A stretch of DNA of 64,000 nucleotides from Blastomyces gilchristii SLH14081 (GCF_000003855.2 NW_003101665.1:352828-416827); one strand, 5' to 3'. Shown: positions 31,200 to 43,305, counted from the first letter of the stretch. A program made the numbers and translations. Notes: generated by a model from the sequence alone, not told the origin.

Positions 31200-34100
31200 G
31201 CCCTGCAGCTGTAAATATTAAAAAAAACCCTGAAAATTTTCATATCAGACAGAATGACACTTAATCAGACTTAGTAAATTTAATATTTTATCAATTAAGT
31301 TACTGAGCTGATCAATCAGAATCAAACTATAAGAGAAATTAATACTCAGCTTATTCAATATTTCAATACTCTTAAGAGATATTTTATAGATCTTATTTCA
31401 TTATCTATAACTCTGAATCTTACTCTTTAGATAAAAATTAAGCTTTATAAGTCTGATATCTTTAATAACTCTACTGATATATACTTCTGACTTCTTGATA
31501 TAAATAATAATATATATGAGTATCTTATCATTATCAACACATTTAAAATAGCCTTTATTATCAGTTATCTAACTCTTAAGATCTGTCAATATATTTAATA
31601 CATGTAAATTAATTATAATATACATGTGATAATCTGAGAAGTGCTTAAGATATGACTTTGTAATAACTATTATAAAATGAATACAGCTCTGACTGCAGAG
31701 CTGTATATAAATAGTCTATATATATAATACAATTAATATATAATTAACTTTATTACTAACTTTGAAACATTGATAGCTGATCTATATTAAAATGATTCTG
31801 TTATCTACTTTATATTTCATATTAAACTAACTGTATCAATTCTGTATCAGATTAATCAGATATATTTCAACATCTGATCTATTACTTTTACTGACTGAAA
31901 GAAGACTGTGATCACTGTAGAAAGCTATATTATTATATCTAAACAACTCATTCTCAATAACTATAATAATAAGCATATTAGATTTAATCTAATATATAAT
32001 ACATATGAATATGATAATCTCATATCTAGCTAAGTACACTTCTGCTCTCTCAACAGATCTTCTTACAGTATTAATAAAAACTCTGATATCACTGACACTG
32101 AATATTGAAAATATCAGTGTAAGAGCTTCTGCATCTGATGTAGCTGTATGAGATACTGAGTTAATGACTGTTACACTCATCTAGTATCTGTGACTTTCAC
32201 ACTCATCTGTCAAAGTACTCTGCTTCTAGTTACTGTCTCTGATAATGAAATACTTTTATACACTGCTTTCTCACACACTTGTTCTATATTCTCAAAGTCA
32301 AAAAACAAATCAGTATATCACTAGAGATAATAACATATAAACAGAAGTCTCAAGTCAACTCATTCTCTCAGTCAATTGACAGCTATATTCTATCTGTTCA
32401 GGTCATATAATATGATATTCTCATATCACAGACAGTATCTGCTCTTAACAATATTATTCAGCTTCTTCAGCATACTGACATACTCATTCTTTCAGTCATG
32501 ATAGATTTCAGAGCTGAATTTAATATTATCACTTCATAAGTTGCTGAAGTTCTTAATATTACAAAAGTTCTTATCTCTTATATTTCTCTAGAAGATCTTC
32601 AATATCATCTGTACTCAATCTCTTTATACATCTATAAAATAGTTCTTCTCAATTCTGACAGTCAGACAATCAATTACTACTTTCTGCTCATGTTTATATT
32701 CAGGTCTCTTATACTCAGAATGCTCTGACTCTGATACACTAACTCAGATATACACTGAGACTCAGACTGTCTGTTTAACAGATTTCACACATGATAACTT
32801 GACTGTTAATATCTATTATGGGAAAAAAACATCACATCTGATCTCTATTCAGATAATATACTTCTTATCATTATCTGACTGCAAGTTCATCAAGACACTA
32901 TCTCTGTCACAATCTTTTCACTGAAACTACACAACTTTCAGAATGTCTTTCATCTGTCTACAGCTAACACTCTGATCTCTCATTTCAACTCTGACATGAA
33001 GATCACTCTTATTGATGATAAATCTCTAAAAAAGAGCTCTCTCTATAATATAAGTGAATCAGAGCTACAGCTTCTGAAAAAGTATATTAATAAGAACTTA
33101 AAGTGAGAATTCATATACTTAAGCAAATCAGCTCATGCCTCTTCTGTTCTTTTCACTGAGAAAAAGAATGATACTAAGTAATTCTGTATAGACTATCACA
33201 ATCTCAACACTATCACATTGAAAAATTAATACATAATATCTCTAATCTCTGAGCTTCTTGAACACTTCACAGGTCTATACTGAGTCATCAAGCTAAATCT
33301 TATTCATACTTTTCATGTCATTTACATTGCAGAAGAATATAAGGCTCTCACAGTCTTTAAGACTTAATATGAAAACTATGAATATCTAGTAGTTCTCTTC
33401 AGTCTCTGCAATGCATCTAGTTATTTTTAACAGTATATTTAAACAGCTCTTCTACTCTATATTGACAAATTTGCTATTGTCTACATCAATGATGTGATCA
33501 TTTACATCTGTGATAACAGCTTAGATGTGCATTGATAACATGTTTATCTAGTTCTTCAAAAATTCTATGACTCTCATCTCATATGTAATATCAGTAAATG
33601 CAAATTTCTTCAAGAAGAGATTGACTTTGTCAGCTATATAATAGAATGTAATGAGACACACATGAATTCTACTCATATTAACACTATACTATTCTGACTC
33701 ACTCTCAAATTCATTTATAATATTTATAAATTCTTGAGCTTCTGCAATTTCTATTGATGCTTTATACATTATTATAGCAAGATTATCTTGCTAATAATAA
33801 CAGCTCTCAAAGTTAACACAGTGTTCACTTAAACTGATACTTAAAATAGTAGCTTTCTACATTTAAAGAATGCCTTTATCAAGACTCTTCTCTTAATCTT
33901 CTACTCAGATAATTTAGTCATCTTCATCTTCTGTAATATCAGTGAATATGCAATCAGCAGCATTCTCATGCAATTATCTGATAATCATCTTCATTCAGTC
34001 ACTTTTTACAGCTGTAAGATAATGAATGCTGAATATAACTATGAAACATATGATCAAGAGATGCTTATAATTATTGAGTTTATAAAGTACTAAAGTCACT

Positions 34101-35860
34101 TTATTCACAGTAACAGGCACAGTATAATCATCTATAGTGATCACAATAATCTTCTTTTCTTTCTCTCAACTAAAGTTCTTAGTCATCAGCAGGTCAGGTG
34201 AGCTCAACACCTCAGTGAGCTTAATATCATTATAAAATATAAGAAGAGCTGTAAGAATCTCACTAATACTCTGAGCTGTTGACCTGACTACAGATTACAT
34301 TCAGACAATCTCACAGAGCTTATTAACATCTTTCATCAGTTTCTTAACACATTCTGCAATCATCTCTGCAATACTCATCTCACTGTTCTTGCTATAGTAC
34401 AGGCTCTCATTCTCAATCTTCATTAGCAAGCAGCTGTACTTGTTTCTCTATCTCTATGTGAAGAGAGTACACTGCTGCAAGCTATTTATAAGAATCTCTC
34501 AGAAAGTCTGAAATCTCTCATATTCTTAACAGATTACAACAATCTGAAGAACTGAGTTATAGAAGATAATCTGCTATTCTACAAAGACTGAATCTTTGTC
34601 TCAGATCATGCTTCTATCTGTATACTAATTCTTCAAAACTTTCATAACTCTTCTACAGCTGAGCACTTCAGCTCTCACTGTACCTACTTTTTGATAAGTC
34701 AATGATTCTATGGATCAATCATACAGCATAACATTGATGACTACATTCACAGCTGTGAAGCATATCAGTGATTCAAGCTCATTACTTATCACACATATAG
34801 AGAGCTTATGTTCATACCTGTCTCTGACACAAACTGGCACACAGTCACTCTTGACTTCATAGTAGATCTTCTCAAATCAACTTACTTTATAACAAGTATT
34901 ATCTTTGACACTGTTCTTGTAGTGATCTGTAAGAGATTCAAATAACCTCACTACATTCTCATCACATTCAACCTGCTCTCAAAGACATTTGTTCAGCTTT
35001 TTACTAATAATATCATCTGTCTTCATGAAATGCCTGCTGTTATAATTTCAGATTGGAATTATCTCTTTATCTCAGAATTCTGACATTCTCTTTCAAGTCT
35101 TCTAGACACAGATCATCATCTCTTCACTGTCTATTATGTATAAACAGATGATCAGACAGAGCAGCAAAATCACTAACTTGAGATATATATACACTTATAT
35201 ATTACATATCTACAGAATGACTGAATAGACTTGCTTACTCTAGCTGAATTTGTCTACAGCAACTCAATTCACTTCACTCACAATATTATCTCATTTTTCA
35301 TGAATCTCAGCTATCACTTAGTATTTCTTATCATCTCTGACTTCTCTCACTCAGAAGTTAACAATGCTGCAGCTGAATAACATGCTATTCTCATTAAAGA
35401 AGCTTAATAAGAGACACACAATCATCTTCTTCACTCTCAGAATCTCATGCAGTGCTACACTCATGACAAGCTCTATGAATTTTAAGTAGACAATCTTGTC
35501 TTTCTCAATGTAAAAAATATTAAAACACATCATCTCAACTGTAAGCTAGATCATAAGTTTCTTGATTTCTTTCTTATACACACTTACATAGGCACTCAAG
35601 CTTATCAGCTTGATCTCCAGTTCTTCTATTATATATATGATATTTTTCATGTATCTCTACTCAAGTCACACTGTCTCTTCACTCTTAATAATAATCACAT
35701 TCTCTCTGAGATTCTTCATCCAGATCTCAACAACAGTAATGACATTATTTAAGAGATACTTAACATCAAACTCACTTGCAGGAATAAAATCAAATACTTA
35801 GTATATTGAATAGATCACAGGCCTTAATTCAATGAATGAGTTGATCTTGACTATCTTTCA
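31200..35860 (+). pseudogene. Gypsy A gag-pol relic
   Basis: Protease-like MIDFRAEFNIIT lies near 32500 (family LIDSGA..NFI). RT lies at 33190-33560: a DYHNLNTIT block (family DYRGLN.IT), ISELLEHFTGLY, and the catalytic VYINDVIIYI (family VYLDDILIYS, first Asp replaced by Asn). The integrase core lies around 34.83-35.3 kb with LDFIVDL, TDDQTEQQNH and LLTLAEFVYSNSIH (family TDGQTERQNQ; LPLAEFAYNN). A chromodomain-like tail lies near 35.78 kb (EILNIKLTCRNKIKYLVY). Chromodomains direct integration to heterochromatin in chromoviruses. Stops are frequent, including TGA at Trp positions. Confidence 0.85.
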
Positions 35861-35870
35861 CACTCTCAGC

Positions 35871-36376
35871 TAGACTGGCCGCCGGGATCATGAATTTCAC
35901 ATTTGATCTCATTTGATCTGGTCTCATACATTTCTTGGCGTGAATCCCGCTGGGACTGACTATTAAAAAAACATGTAAAGTGACTATATATCAAATCTTA
36001 AAATGGAATCATGACTTGAAAAAAATGAGAGAGTGGTTTCATTTGGTCTCATTTAGTCTCATTCTTAGCATAAAGTTACTATTTTTAGACATTTTAAGGT
36101 TTTTTTTAGACTATTTTTAATTTTTTAAAAAGTAATGCTTTTTGATAACACTCAAATGAGATTTAAAGTCATTTAAAGCAATAAAAATAATTTAAATTGA
36201 GAAGTGAAAATCATGATCTCATTTGAAAAATATGACAAGAGTAGACAGTAAGTCTCACTGAGACAGTATGAGACTACTATTTAATGTTAAAACTGTGTAA
36301 TGAGATCAGTTGAATTGATAATGAGACTATCAAAAAATCTGATCCTGATCTCAGACACAGTCACACAGTCAGTCTA
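35871..36376 (-). mobile_element. MITE copy 5, inserted in gypsy A
   Basis: 506 bp in minus orientation (plus strand starts TAGACTGGCCGCCGG and ends CAGTCAGTCTA). The perfect 8-bp duplication is CTCTCAGC (35863-35870 and 36377-36384). It lies after the chromodomain-like region. It is better preserved than MITE copy 4, in which its host gypsy element sits, consistent with a younger insertion. Confidence 0.95.
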
Positions 36377-36885
36377 CTCTCAGCTGTATCTTGACATCTT
36401 CTATATACATCACTCAACACAGTCTCACTCACTACTATCAACAAACTCAGTGTCTGATGTACTGCAAGCTGATCTCTCTCATACAGATACTCTCAATCTC
36501 TTTTAACTATAATATCACAGAGCTGATTATTACAGTGCTGATAATCTCTGATAAGTCTCTTTATTTTCTGTAGAGCAGGGTGTGTTCTGCTACATACAAG
36601 AACAAAGTAGACATCTAGAGCAGGGTGCATCTCACTAGTTTAGTAACTGAGACAGAGTCTGTCTCATCAGTTCAAGACTCAAGACAAAGCATATTCTGTT
36701 GATCTTATTCAAGTTTTTTTTCATGTCTGCAGAGCTAGAATCAAATTGAGTATCATATAGCTCAGTCTTATTGTTGCTTTATATATTTCTTATTTCATGT
36801 ATATTGTCTATGTAATCATATGTTTTAATATATATTACATTCACCTCACCACTCTTAGAGACATGGAAGAGGTGAAGAGGCAGAG
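36377..36885 (+). other. Gypsy A 3' non-coding region
   Basis: Lies between MITE copy 5 and the 3' LTR. It contains GAGACATGGAAGAGGTGAAGAGGCAG directly before the LTR, a purine-rich stretch that would serve as polypurine tract (36860-36885). Confidence 0.6.
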
Positions 36886-37069
36886 TGTAAGACTACTAGA
36901 GCTTAAAACATCATCACATGATCATCACATGACTCACACAGGCTGTGACAACCTTATATTCCCTACTCTTCTTTCATAGCTAGTTCTTCTACTCAAGAAT
37001 CAGTAATATCATGACCTGTTGTATAGCTGCAGTTTCACTCTAATATTCATCAGTGACATGACTCTAACA
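36886..37069 (+). repeat. 3' LTR, gypsy family A
   Basis: 184 bp, same ends as the 5' LTR. The CACGTG motifs of the 5' copy read CACATG here (G-to-A). Followed by ATGAG, which pairs with ATAAG before the 5' LTR. Confidence 0.95.
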
Positions 37070-37147
37070 ATGAGATCAGTTGAATTTGATAATAAAACTA
37101 TTAAAAAATCTAGTTCTGATCTCAGACACAGTCACACAGTCAGTCTA
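37070..37147 (-). mobile_element. MITE copy 4, right part
   Basis: It completes the MITE begun at 30549: it starts ATGAGATCAGTTGAATT (the first five bases are the gypsy target duplication) and ends CACAGTCAGTCTA. It is followed by TGTCTACT, the same 8 bp that precede 30549. Confidence 0.92.
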
Positions 37148-37258
37148 TGTCTACTCAAGTAGTGAGAGAATATTAATTATTAATTATCTCAACAACCAGA
37201 GGTCTATATACATTAAAATTAATAGATATTATAGAGATATTAAGTATTGATACATATA

Positions 37259-37556
37259 NNNNNNNNNNNNNNNNNNNNNNNNNNNNNNNNNNNNNNNNNN
37301 NNNNNNNNNNNNNNNNNNNNNNNNNNNNNNNNNNNNNNNNNNNNNNNNNNNNNNNNNNNNNNNNNNNNNNNNNNNNNNNNNNNNNNNNNNNNNNNNNNNN
37401 NNNNNNNNNNNNNNNNNNNNNNNNNNNNNNNNNNNNNNNNNNNNNNNNNNNNNNNNNNNNNNNNNNNNNNNNNNNNNNNNNNNNNNNNNNNNNNNNNNNN
37501 NNNNNNNNNNNNNNNNNNNNNNNNNNNNNNNNNNNNNNNNNNNNNNNNNNNNNNNN
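37259..37556. other. Assembly gap (298 N)
   Basis: A run of 298 N. The flanks are AT-rich decayed sequence. An odd length suggests an estimated gap size. Confidence 0.98.
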
Positions 37557-38440
37557 TCTATCACTTTCTAGAAATCAATTATGAATAACTTGTGCTATAT
37601 GAATAGAGATATTATTTTATATAAATATAAGACCTTTCTCATAGAATTTTAAGAGATTTTAATCAAGTAGTTATATATAGAATCAGACAGTTGTATCTTT
37701 ATAATAGACAGTAGAATCTTTCTTGACTCTAGTCAGCTATGAGTATCAGAATTCATAAAAAGCATTTCATATTATTACAGTAGTATTCTTACTTGTATAA
37801 TATATAGTTATTTTATTAAGATTTTATTTCTGAGTACTGATTCTGAAGACTTATTATCACTGCTCTTTCTTACTCTATTTTACAGTACTTTTATCAGATT
37901 AAATAATCTTATTTCACTACTCAGATGTCTAATTTCTTCTGATCATAGCTTAGATAAGTCATTCTTCTGTATATCTAAACAGTAGAAATTATCTTCTCTT
38001 AGCAGAGTGATTGATAATGCTGACTTTCTTGAGCTTATGATAAATAGTGTTATAAGAGATGTTTAACACAGTATTTTAAAGTAGGATTTTATAGATAACT
38101 TTCAGTTCAGTTCAGATATAGTTGAATAAGATTCTGTAATTATAAATATATAGCTTTCAAGATCTTTCTGAGTGTAGTTAAGATGTATTATTAATTTAAA
38201 AAGAGTGATTCTTAATGATTCTATAGATTGTGATTTTTAAAATCTCAAGTTGTGCAGAAATCTACTGATAAATTGATAATCTCATTCAGAATGATAATAT
38301 TCAATAATTTTATCATATTCATGAGAAGTCAACTCTCTTTCAGATCTATTTTCAGAAATTTCATATAAAATAACACATGATGGCATAGTAAATCACAATA
38401 ATTGACATTCATAACATTGAAGTGATACATGGATGAGAGT
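37557..38440. other. AT-rich sequence, no gene recognised
   Basis: Both strands were read through. The minus strand has longer readable stretches broken by single stops, as in a decayed coding element, but no motif I can assign. Confidence 0.4.
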
Positions 38441-39027
38441 AGATTATTAGTGAAGGGGGCTGATACTTTTGCGTTAGTACAGTATATGATTCAATCAGTA
38501 TTAATAAATTTCAAACTATCATAGGTGGGGTGGGGTGGCTATAAAAAGTATAGTTACAGGTCCTGTAAGTTACCTGAGATACACAGAACGAAATTACTAC
38601 GCTGAGAGTTGAATCCCCAACCATTCTCTCCCATACTCTAGGATTTAAATTTGCTGTCCTCTTTTTTCTCAAACTATTCAACTTGGCTACGTTAATAAAA
38701 GGTCAGATATTGCTTGCAAGGACTGGCGGAAGAATGCACATGCGAGTAATCTGTATAGACTCGATAGGGTCTCTCGTCCTGTTCTAGACTCCTGCATTTC
38801 ACCTCATCTTACTCGAACCAACCCACCACTTTGGAACTTTATGAATAGAATCTAGGACTGCAGTCAATTTCAGATACGTCCTCGCTGGCTTAGCACATGG
38901 TACCTTTCCAAACTCCGCTATTCGAATCATCTAGCTAATTACAATACAGGTAAACAAACGAATGGGGTAAATCTTCACAGTTGGTCTATGGATAGCTAGG
39001 AAACGGTATGCCTAGCTTGTAACGGCG
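38441..39027. other. Left edge of gene island 2
   Basis: The composition changes from AT-rich to balanced near 38450. It contains GGTGGGGTGGGG at about 38525-38536. A donor-like CAGGTAAAC near 38945 could belong to an unseen upstream exon of the secreted-protein gene, which is speculative. Confidence 0.4.
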
Positions 39028-39768
39028 ATGTGTATGCCAGATGCCTCGGGGCAAAATACGCTGATGGATAGTCATTGGGCTCCTCCTATGCCAATATCTT
39101 GTTTCTTAAGGGCGTTTAAACGTCTGGAAATCCATCTCCTTGTAGCAATAATAGTCATCCCGGGCTCCTTGGCTAGCTGTCTGGCTCTTCTCTCCCTCCT
39201 TGGAGCCGCCATTGCAGCGCCTTCGCCTGCCGCCGATCTTGCCCATGGCACGACTGCCGAGTTAGCTCTTCAGGGCTGCCAAACAATTGCCCCTACGACC
39301 TTCGATTTGCTTGACATAAACAATCCCGACTTACCAATCGAGTTCGACTGGTTCTTCACCGTCGCGCGCAGAGACGGCGTGAACACGAGAATCACTACCT
39401 TTACTTTCGAAGGAATCCCGGCAGGCGCAACGGGTTGCATGCTAGCCTTCGACAGCCCCAAGCCTACTTCCGAAGGCCAGTACGGCTACGGTCCGAGTGT
39501 CACGGTAGATATCTGGTCCACGCAGCCATGGACGATACCGCATTCCCCGACGTATTCCAAGCAACCCCCAAGGGACCAGCTGGTCGCCACTTTGAATGTA
39601 CCTATATCTGAGGAGCAGGAGGCATTCCATACTATCCTCGCCAGCAATACATGTTCGCATACCATGAGCTTTCTTGCGGAATATAGCCCGTGGCAAAAGG
39701 GGGACGGCATGGCGTTTTGGCTGAATCAACCAGGTACTGTTGGCTTTTCGATGGTATTTAACTGTTGA
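39028..39768 (+). CDS. Predicted small secreted protein, But2-like domain
   Basis: A frame from ATG 39028 to TGA 39766-39768 gives 246 aa. The first ATG precedes an unusual leader; the third Met (residue 21, 39088) starts a better signal peptide, with hydrophobic stretches LLVAIIVI and CLALLSLLGAAIAAP and a likely cleavage after Ala-Ile-Ala. A short upstream intron and a different first exon are also possible. The mature part has four cysteines, including GCMLAFDSPK and a C-terminal FNC, with beta-rich spacing (TTFTFEGIPAGATGC), resembling the But2 C-terminal domain of fungal secreted/cell-surface proteins. That match is by motif impression only. No transmembrane or GPI tail is visible. It sits alone about 0.6 kb inside the edge of an AT-rich block, convergent with the F-box gene. 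Role unknown. Confidence 0.75.
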   Translation: MCMPDASGQNTLMDSHWAPPMPISCFLRAFKRLEIHLLVAIIVIPGSLASCLALLSLLGAAIAAPSPAADLAHGTTAELALQGCQTIAPTTFDLLDINNPDLPIEFDWFFTVARRDGVNTRITTFTFEGIPAGATGCMLAFDSPKPTSEGQYGYGPSVTVDIWSTQPWTIPHSPTYSKQPPRDQLVATLNVPISEEQEAFHTILASNTCSHTMSFLAEYSPWQKGDGMAFWLNQPGTVGFSMVFNC

Positions 39769-40464
39769 CAGCCTTCGTCTGAGGGGTCCTGCCTAACATG
39801 ACAAAGATATCTTCCGCCTCTGTGGTTAGAGGGGGTCTTGATTGATGAATCCGGCCTCGATTGTGTTGTTTAGATTCTAATCCCAAATAAAACCCTGAAA
39901 TTACCCAGATACTTCAACACGTGTAAAACTTTATTATACTTGCTCATTCTTCAACTGCGAATATCATATGCAGAGCCCTTCAGTAAACTCCAGTACATTT
40001 CGAGGAGTATTCTAGTGTAAAATAAAATATATAGCATAGCGAGTCATCTCATTGCAGGAGTACTTACTTACACATGCACAACAGTCTTTGCTTTTCGAGC
40101 AACCGGCATCGCAGGCCCATGAGAGTGTTTCCATGGAAGCACAAAAAGTTGAGTGGGGCTAAAGCAATATGAATTTATTCTTAGCAGGAAAGGAAGTCTG
40201 GGTTTGACCCTGGTATAAATATCATGCGTACCAAAACCGAAACCGCCAGGGAAACAGTAGCAAACATGAAACAAAGAAAATACACACATCCCCTTTAAAA
40301 GAGATAAATGTTCAGGCAATCAACTTGGATGGTATACTTCATCGATGCGAGAAAAAAGGACGCTTCAAATCGCTGGAGGAAGGAAAATATGGATTCGCGC
40401 TTGCTAGGAGATGTATGCATTTTGGAAAGAGGCTCAAAAAATGGCAATATAGCAAGACGTGTAA
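39769..40464. other. Intergenic region between convergent genes
   Basis: Holds the 3' flanks of the secreted-protein gene (plus) and of the F-box/WD40 gene (minus). Short open frames on both strands lack motif or composition support. No RNA gene seen. Confidence 0.5.
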
Positions 40465-40887
40465 CTAGCATCGGTATCCAAAGGAAGCGGGTGGAGAGTA
40501 GCACAAAGGCACTGGAAGATTCAAAAAGATCTTGAATCTTGAATGGCTGGTTGGCAATATATGTAAAATCTGGGGGTCGAGCTCAAAGACCAGTGGAAAC
40601 TGACAAGCCCACTCAAGCTCCTGGTCACCACACGCAAAGTCCCAGCCTACAATTCTGTGATCCAGGCTAGCACATATAAGCTGGCGTGCGTCAAACTGCA
40701 ATTTGAAAATTCTAGCTGTAGGGTGGGGAGCGGGAACAGGCAACGGTCTGTTAGCGCCGACCAGTGGACCCTGAGCTTGTTGAAGTGGTTGGGAAGGGTG
40801 TTGATTCATTGCATTCAGGCAAGGTGATCCTGCATCGTTAGCGATGCCCATCGTGATGGGCCTATTGGACTGAATTGCCGCTGAGGC
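40465..40887 (-). CDS. Out-of-frame C-terminal part of the F-box/WD40 protein (last WD repeat)
   Basis: The frame shifted by one base relative to the main ORF continues on the minus strand to a stop at 40465. It encodes a Pro/Gln-rich linker (NQHPSQPLQQAQG) and then a clear WD40 unit, ARIFKLQFDARQLICASLD followed by HRIVGWDFACGD. This is what is expected at the C-terminus of this protein family, where the main frame ends prematurely at 40862. The two frames overlap across a run of six G at 40888-40893 (plus strand). Dropping one base there joins them smoothly. A 58-nt intron with a poor donor (GTCTTA) and a CCTCAG acceptor would also restore the frame. I consider a sequencing or real single-base indel more likely. 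Confidence 0.65.
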   Translation of the reverse strand, partial: ASAAIQSNRPITMGIANDAGSPCLNAMNQHPSQPLQQAQGPLVGANRPLPVPAPHPTARIFKLQFDARQLICASLDHRIVGWDFACGDQELEWACQFPLVFELDPQILHILPTSHSRFKIFLNLPVPLCYSPPASFGYRC

Positions 40888-43305
40888 GGGGGGTGGTTTG
40901 CTGGGACGATTGGGACATGGGATGTGGTCCCATAAGACCCTGTGGGGATTGACCCGGGAGAGGGGGAATCGGCTGGTTGGCTAGGGCAGGGTCCGGAATT
41001 ACATTTGCAGCGGCTGCTCTGGCAGCTTCATCCTGACGGAGTCTTTGCCCAATAACCCACTTTCCCTCTTGGTCCTTTTTCCACATGATGATACTTTCGT
41101 CGTAAGAGCCGGAAACAATGCGGGCCCAACTGCTCCCTCCACCGCCCGGGGGTATTTTGGCTCCTAGGGCCATTATGTCATTGGGGTTTCTGGACCCGGA
41201 GCTTCTTACAGGGCACGATCTCTGTTGGCGCCGAACCGAAGAGCTAGATTCAGGAATGTCGCCGCGGAGTCGAGCCTTCCAATATTGAGTGTCTACCGCC
41301 ATTGCCTCAAGCCGAAGTGTCTCCTCCGCTCCAGGTGGATCCCCAAAACCTGCCTGGACGGTTCGTACGAGGCCATGGTGTCCGTGCAAGCACGCAACCT
41401 CAGCCCCTGAGGCATGGTCATATATCCGTACAGTGTCATCATTGCTGCCGCTTACTATTCGCCGACTATCGAACTGGACGCACGCGATGCCTTTCTTGTG
41501 GCCAATCAAAGTTTTTAAGCAGGCTCCGTTGTGTATATCCCATACTTTGATTAAACGATCCCCAGAGGCAGAGACAATTTCATTTTCATCTATCTGAATC
41601 GCATTTACGGCGGCACCATGACCGTCCAGGGTCATAAGTAGTGAGTAAGGTGGCAGCGTTTTGATCTGTTGATTGGCGATTTGGGCTTCCAATGTGCTAG
41701 GAGATATCAAGGATGTGTCAACAATATACGTTGGATATCGCACACCAGCACCATTAAAAAAGGAGGGATAATCTTTGTCCATCGGACTAAGCTCGCGGCG
41801 GTTCCAAACTTTTATTAATTTATCTTTCGAGCATGTAACCAAAAATCGTTTATCGAATCGTAGGTTCAATACCGAGTCCTGATGGGCATTGGCGAGCTCA
41901 TTGATTTTTTCACCCGTGGAAAACCGCCAAACTATGACGCTCCTATCGCTACTCCCAGATATGATGATATCTTCTTCCGCACTCGGATCGAATTGCAAAC
42001 AGAGAACTGATTTACTGTGTGCTACCAAAGGACTCCCTCTGAGCCTTCTTGTTTCCAAATTCCAGACTCTCACTGTTTTGTCGCGGCTTCCACTGACAAG
42101 CCATTTCCCGGAGAATTGAATTGTATATACACACTCCGTATGCGCCTCTGAAGGATAGGCTGGGTGAGGAAGTTGAAAATTAACAAACCGGCCCTTCCTC
42201 CAGTTATCTTCCAGTTTTTGTCTTTGTCTGTATAGATATGGCCAGTTCAACCGGCTTGTACCATTAATTGTCCTCAAGAGATGTGGGGCCTTCGCTTGGG
42301 GGTTATAATTCGTCAGCGGTGAGTGAAACGATGGGTATCTTGCGGAGCTATCGGCCCGACCAGATTTGTGGGTGAACTGTACGCTGCTAAAATCTATAGA
42401 TTGCGGAGGCCGGCTTTGATCTGGCGATGACCCAATCGAGTGATCATCATAACTAGCATCGCGCATCTCGTGGTCACCCTCGGCATCAGGTAGGGTATTC
42501 ATCTCGAAGGCAGAAGTACCATCGGCTTCAACCGTCTCATGCTGCTCACTCCATGGGGGGCTTGCGTCCTGCATATTATTATTACCAACGCGAGATCCTC
42601 TTCTCGAATCGATCCAGCCTGAGGGAACGCGCTTTTTTAGCTTTGGCTGCCCCATATCTGTATCTGAACGCCTCGTTCTTGACTTTCGGTTGTGCGAAAA
42701 GGGTGGCTTCGAAAGAGATTGTTCGAAAGTTCGAACTGCGTCCATGTCGAAACGCCATCCTTCTTGAATATAAAGATGCCTCCACAGTCGTGAATCTATA
42801 ATTCTCTCTCTCCAAGCTCTGGACGCAAGTGCTGCAGTAAGCAGTGTAGACGTGTCGAGATATGAGAATATTTCCGAAGTGATTTCCGGGGGAAGTTTGA
42901 GAACAGGGTCCATATGGAGAAGTGGAGTTAGTCGATCAACGACTGAGGAAACTGTCGAGGTACGCAAGGTTCTCAATATGCTATAAGCCAATTCTGCGGC
43001 AAGGTCAGCATGATTTTACTCCGCAAAAAGGCGTTGAAGGAGACGGGAAAAGTGTTACCTGCTCTGTCGGCTTCGCTATGTGCAAGAATCCAGCTAGGTA
43101 GACTTACGCCTTCGTCTGATGTTTGAGCCACTTCATTTTCTGCTTGGCTTCTAGTTTCATCAGAGTAACCCTCATCCAGCTTCACAGAACCTAGCGCAGA
43201 TGGAGGGGCGAATTCTCCACGGTATTTTCCGCCTGGTAATTTCGGTATATGTGCGGCGCCTCCTGCTGCTGCTGCTGTTGCTGCTGCTGCGGAATCGCGT
43301 TCCAT
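40862..43305 (-). CDS. F-box and WD40-repeat protein (SCF-type substrate adaptor)
   Basis: Two exons on the minus strand: 43305-43059 and 42993-40862, with a 65-nt intron (GTAACA...CGCAG), giving 792 aa up to the stop at 40862. The N-terminus has a poly-Ala run from a CTG/CAG repeat, then LPSWILAHSEADRAELAYS across the splice. An F-box lies at about residues 114-157 (LKLPPEITSEIFSYLDTSTL, LWRHLY). After a disordered linker, WD40 repeats begin near residue 365: VSGSRDKTVRVWNLE, ISGSSDRSVIVWRF, TCSKDKLIKVWN, SASGDRLIKVWDI, SGSNDDTVRIYDH, SGSYDESIIMWKK. Known F-box/WD40 proteins bind Skp1 through the F-box and present substrates to SCF ubiquitin ligases through the propeller; the substrate here is unknown. 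A seventh repeat lies in another frame just downstream. It is distinct from sconB/Met30 in its F-box region. Confidence 0.88.
43264..43291. repeat. CTG/CAG trinucleotide repeat in F-box gene exon 1
   Basis: Nine CTG-type triplets with one TTG interruption. On the coding strand they specify Ala codons and one Thr near the N-terminus. Length variation would change a poly-Ala tract only. Confidence 0.9.

Larger units (their letters stand above)
30983..37069 (+). mobile_element. Ty3/gypsy family A (chromovirus-like), complete, inactivated
   Basis: Bounded by 184-bp LTRs (30983-31166 and 36886-37069; TGTAAGAC...TCTAACA) and by 5-bp flanks ATAAG and ATGAG, a target duplication with one transition inside MITE copy 4. 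The internal order on the plus strand is gag-like (31.2-32.2 kb), protease (near 32.5 kb), RT, RNase H, integrase, then a chromodomain-like block ending near 35.85 kb. Integrase after RT/RNase H places it in Ty3/gypsy. MITE copy 5 (35871-36376) is inserted near the end of pol. Total length without the MITE is about 5.6 kb. Many in-frame stops; immobile. Confidence 0.93.
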
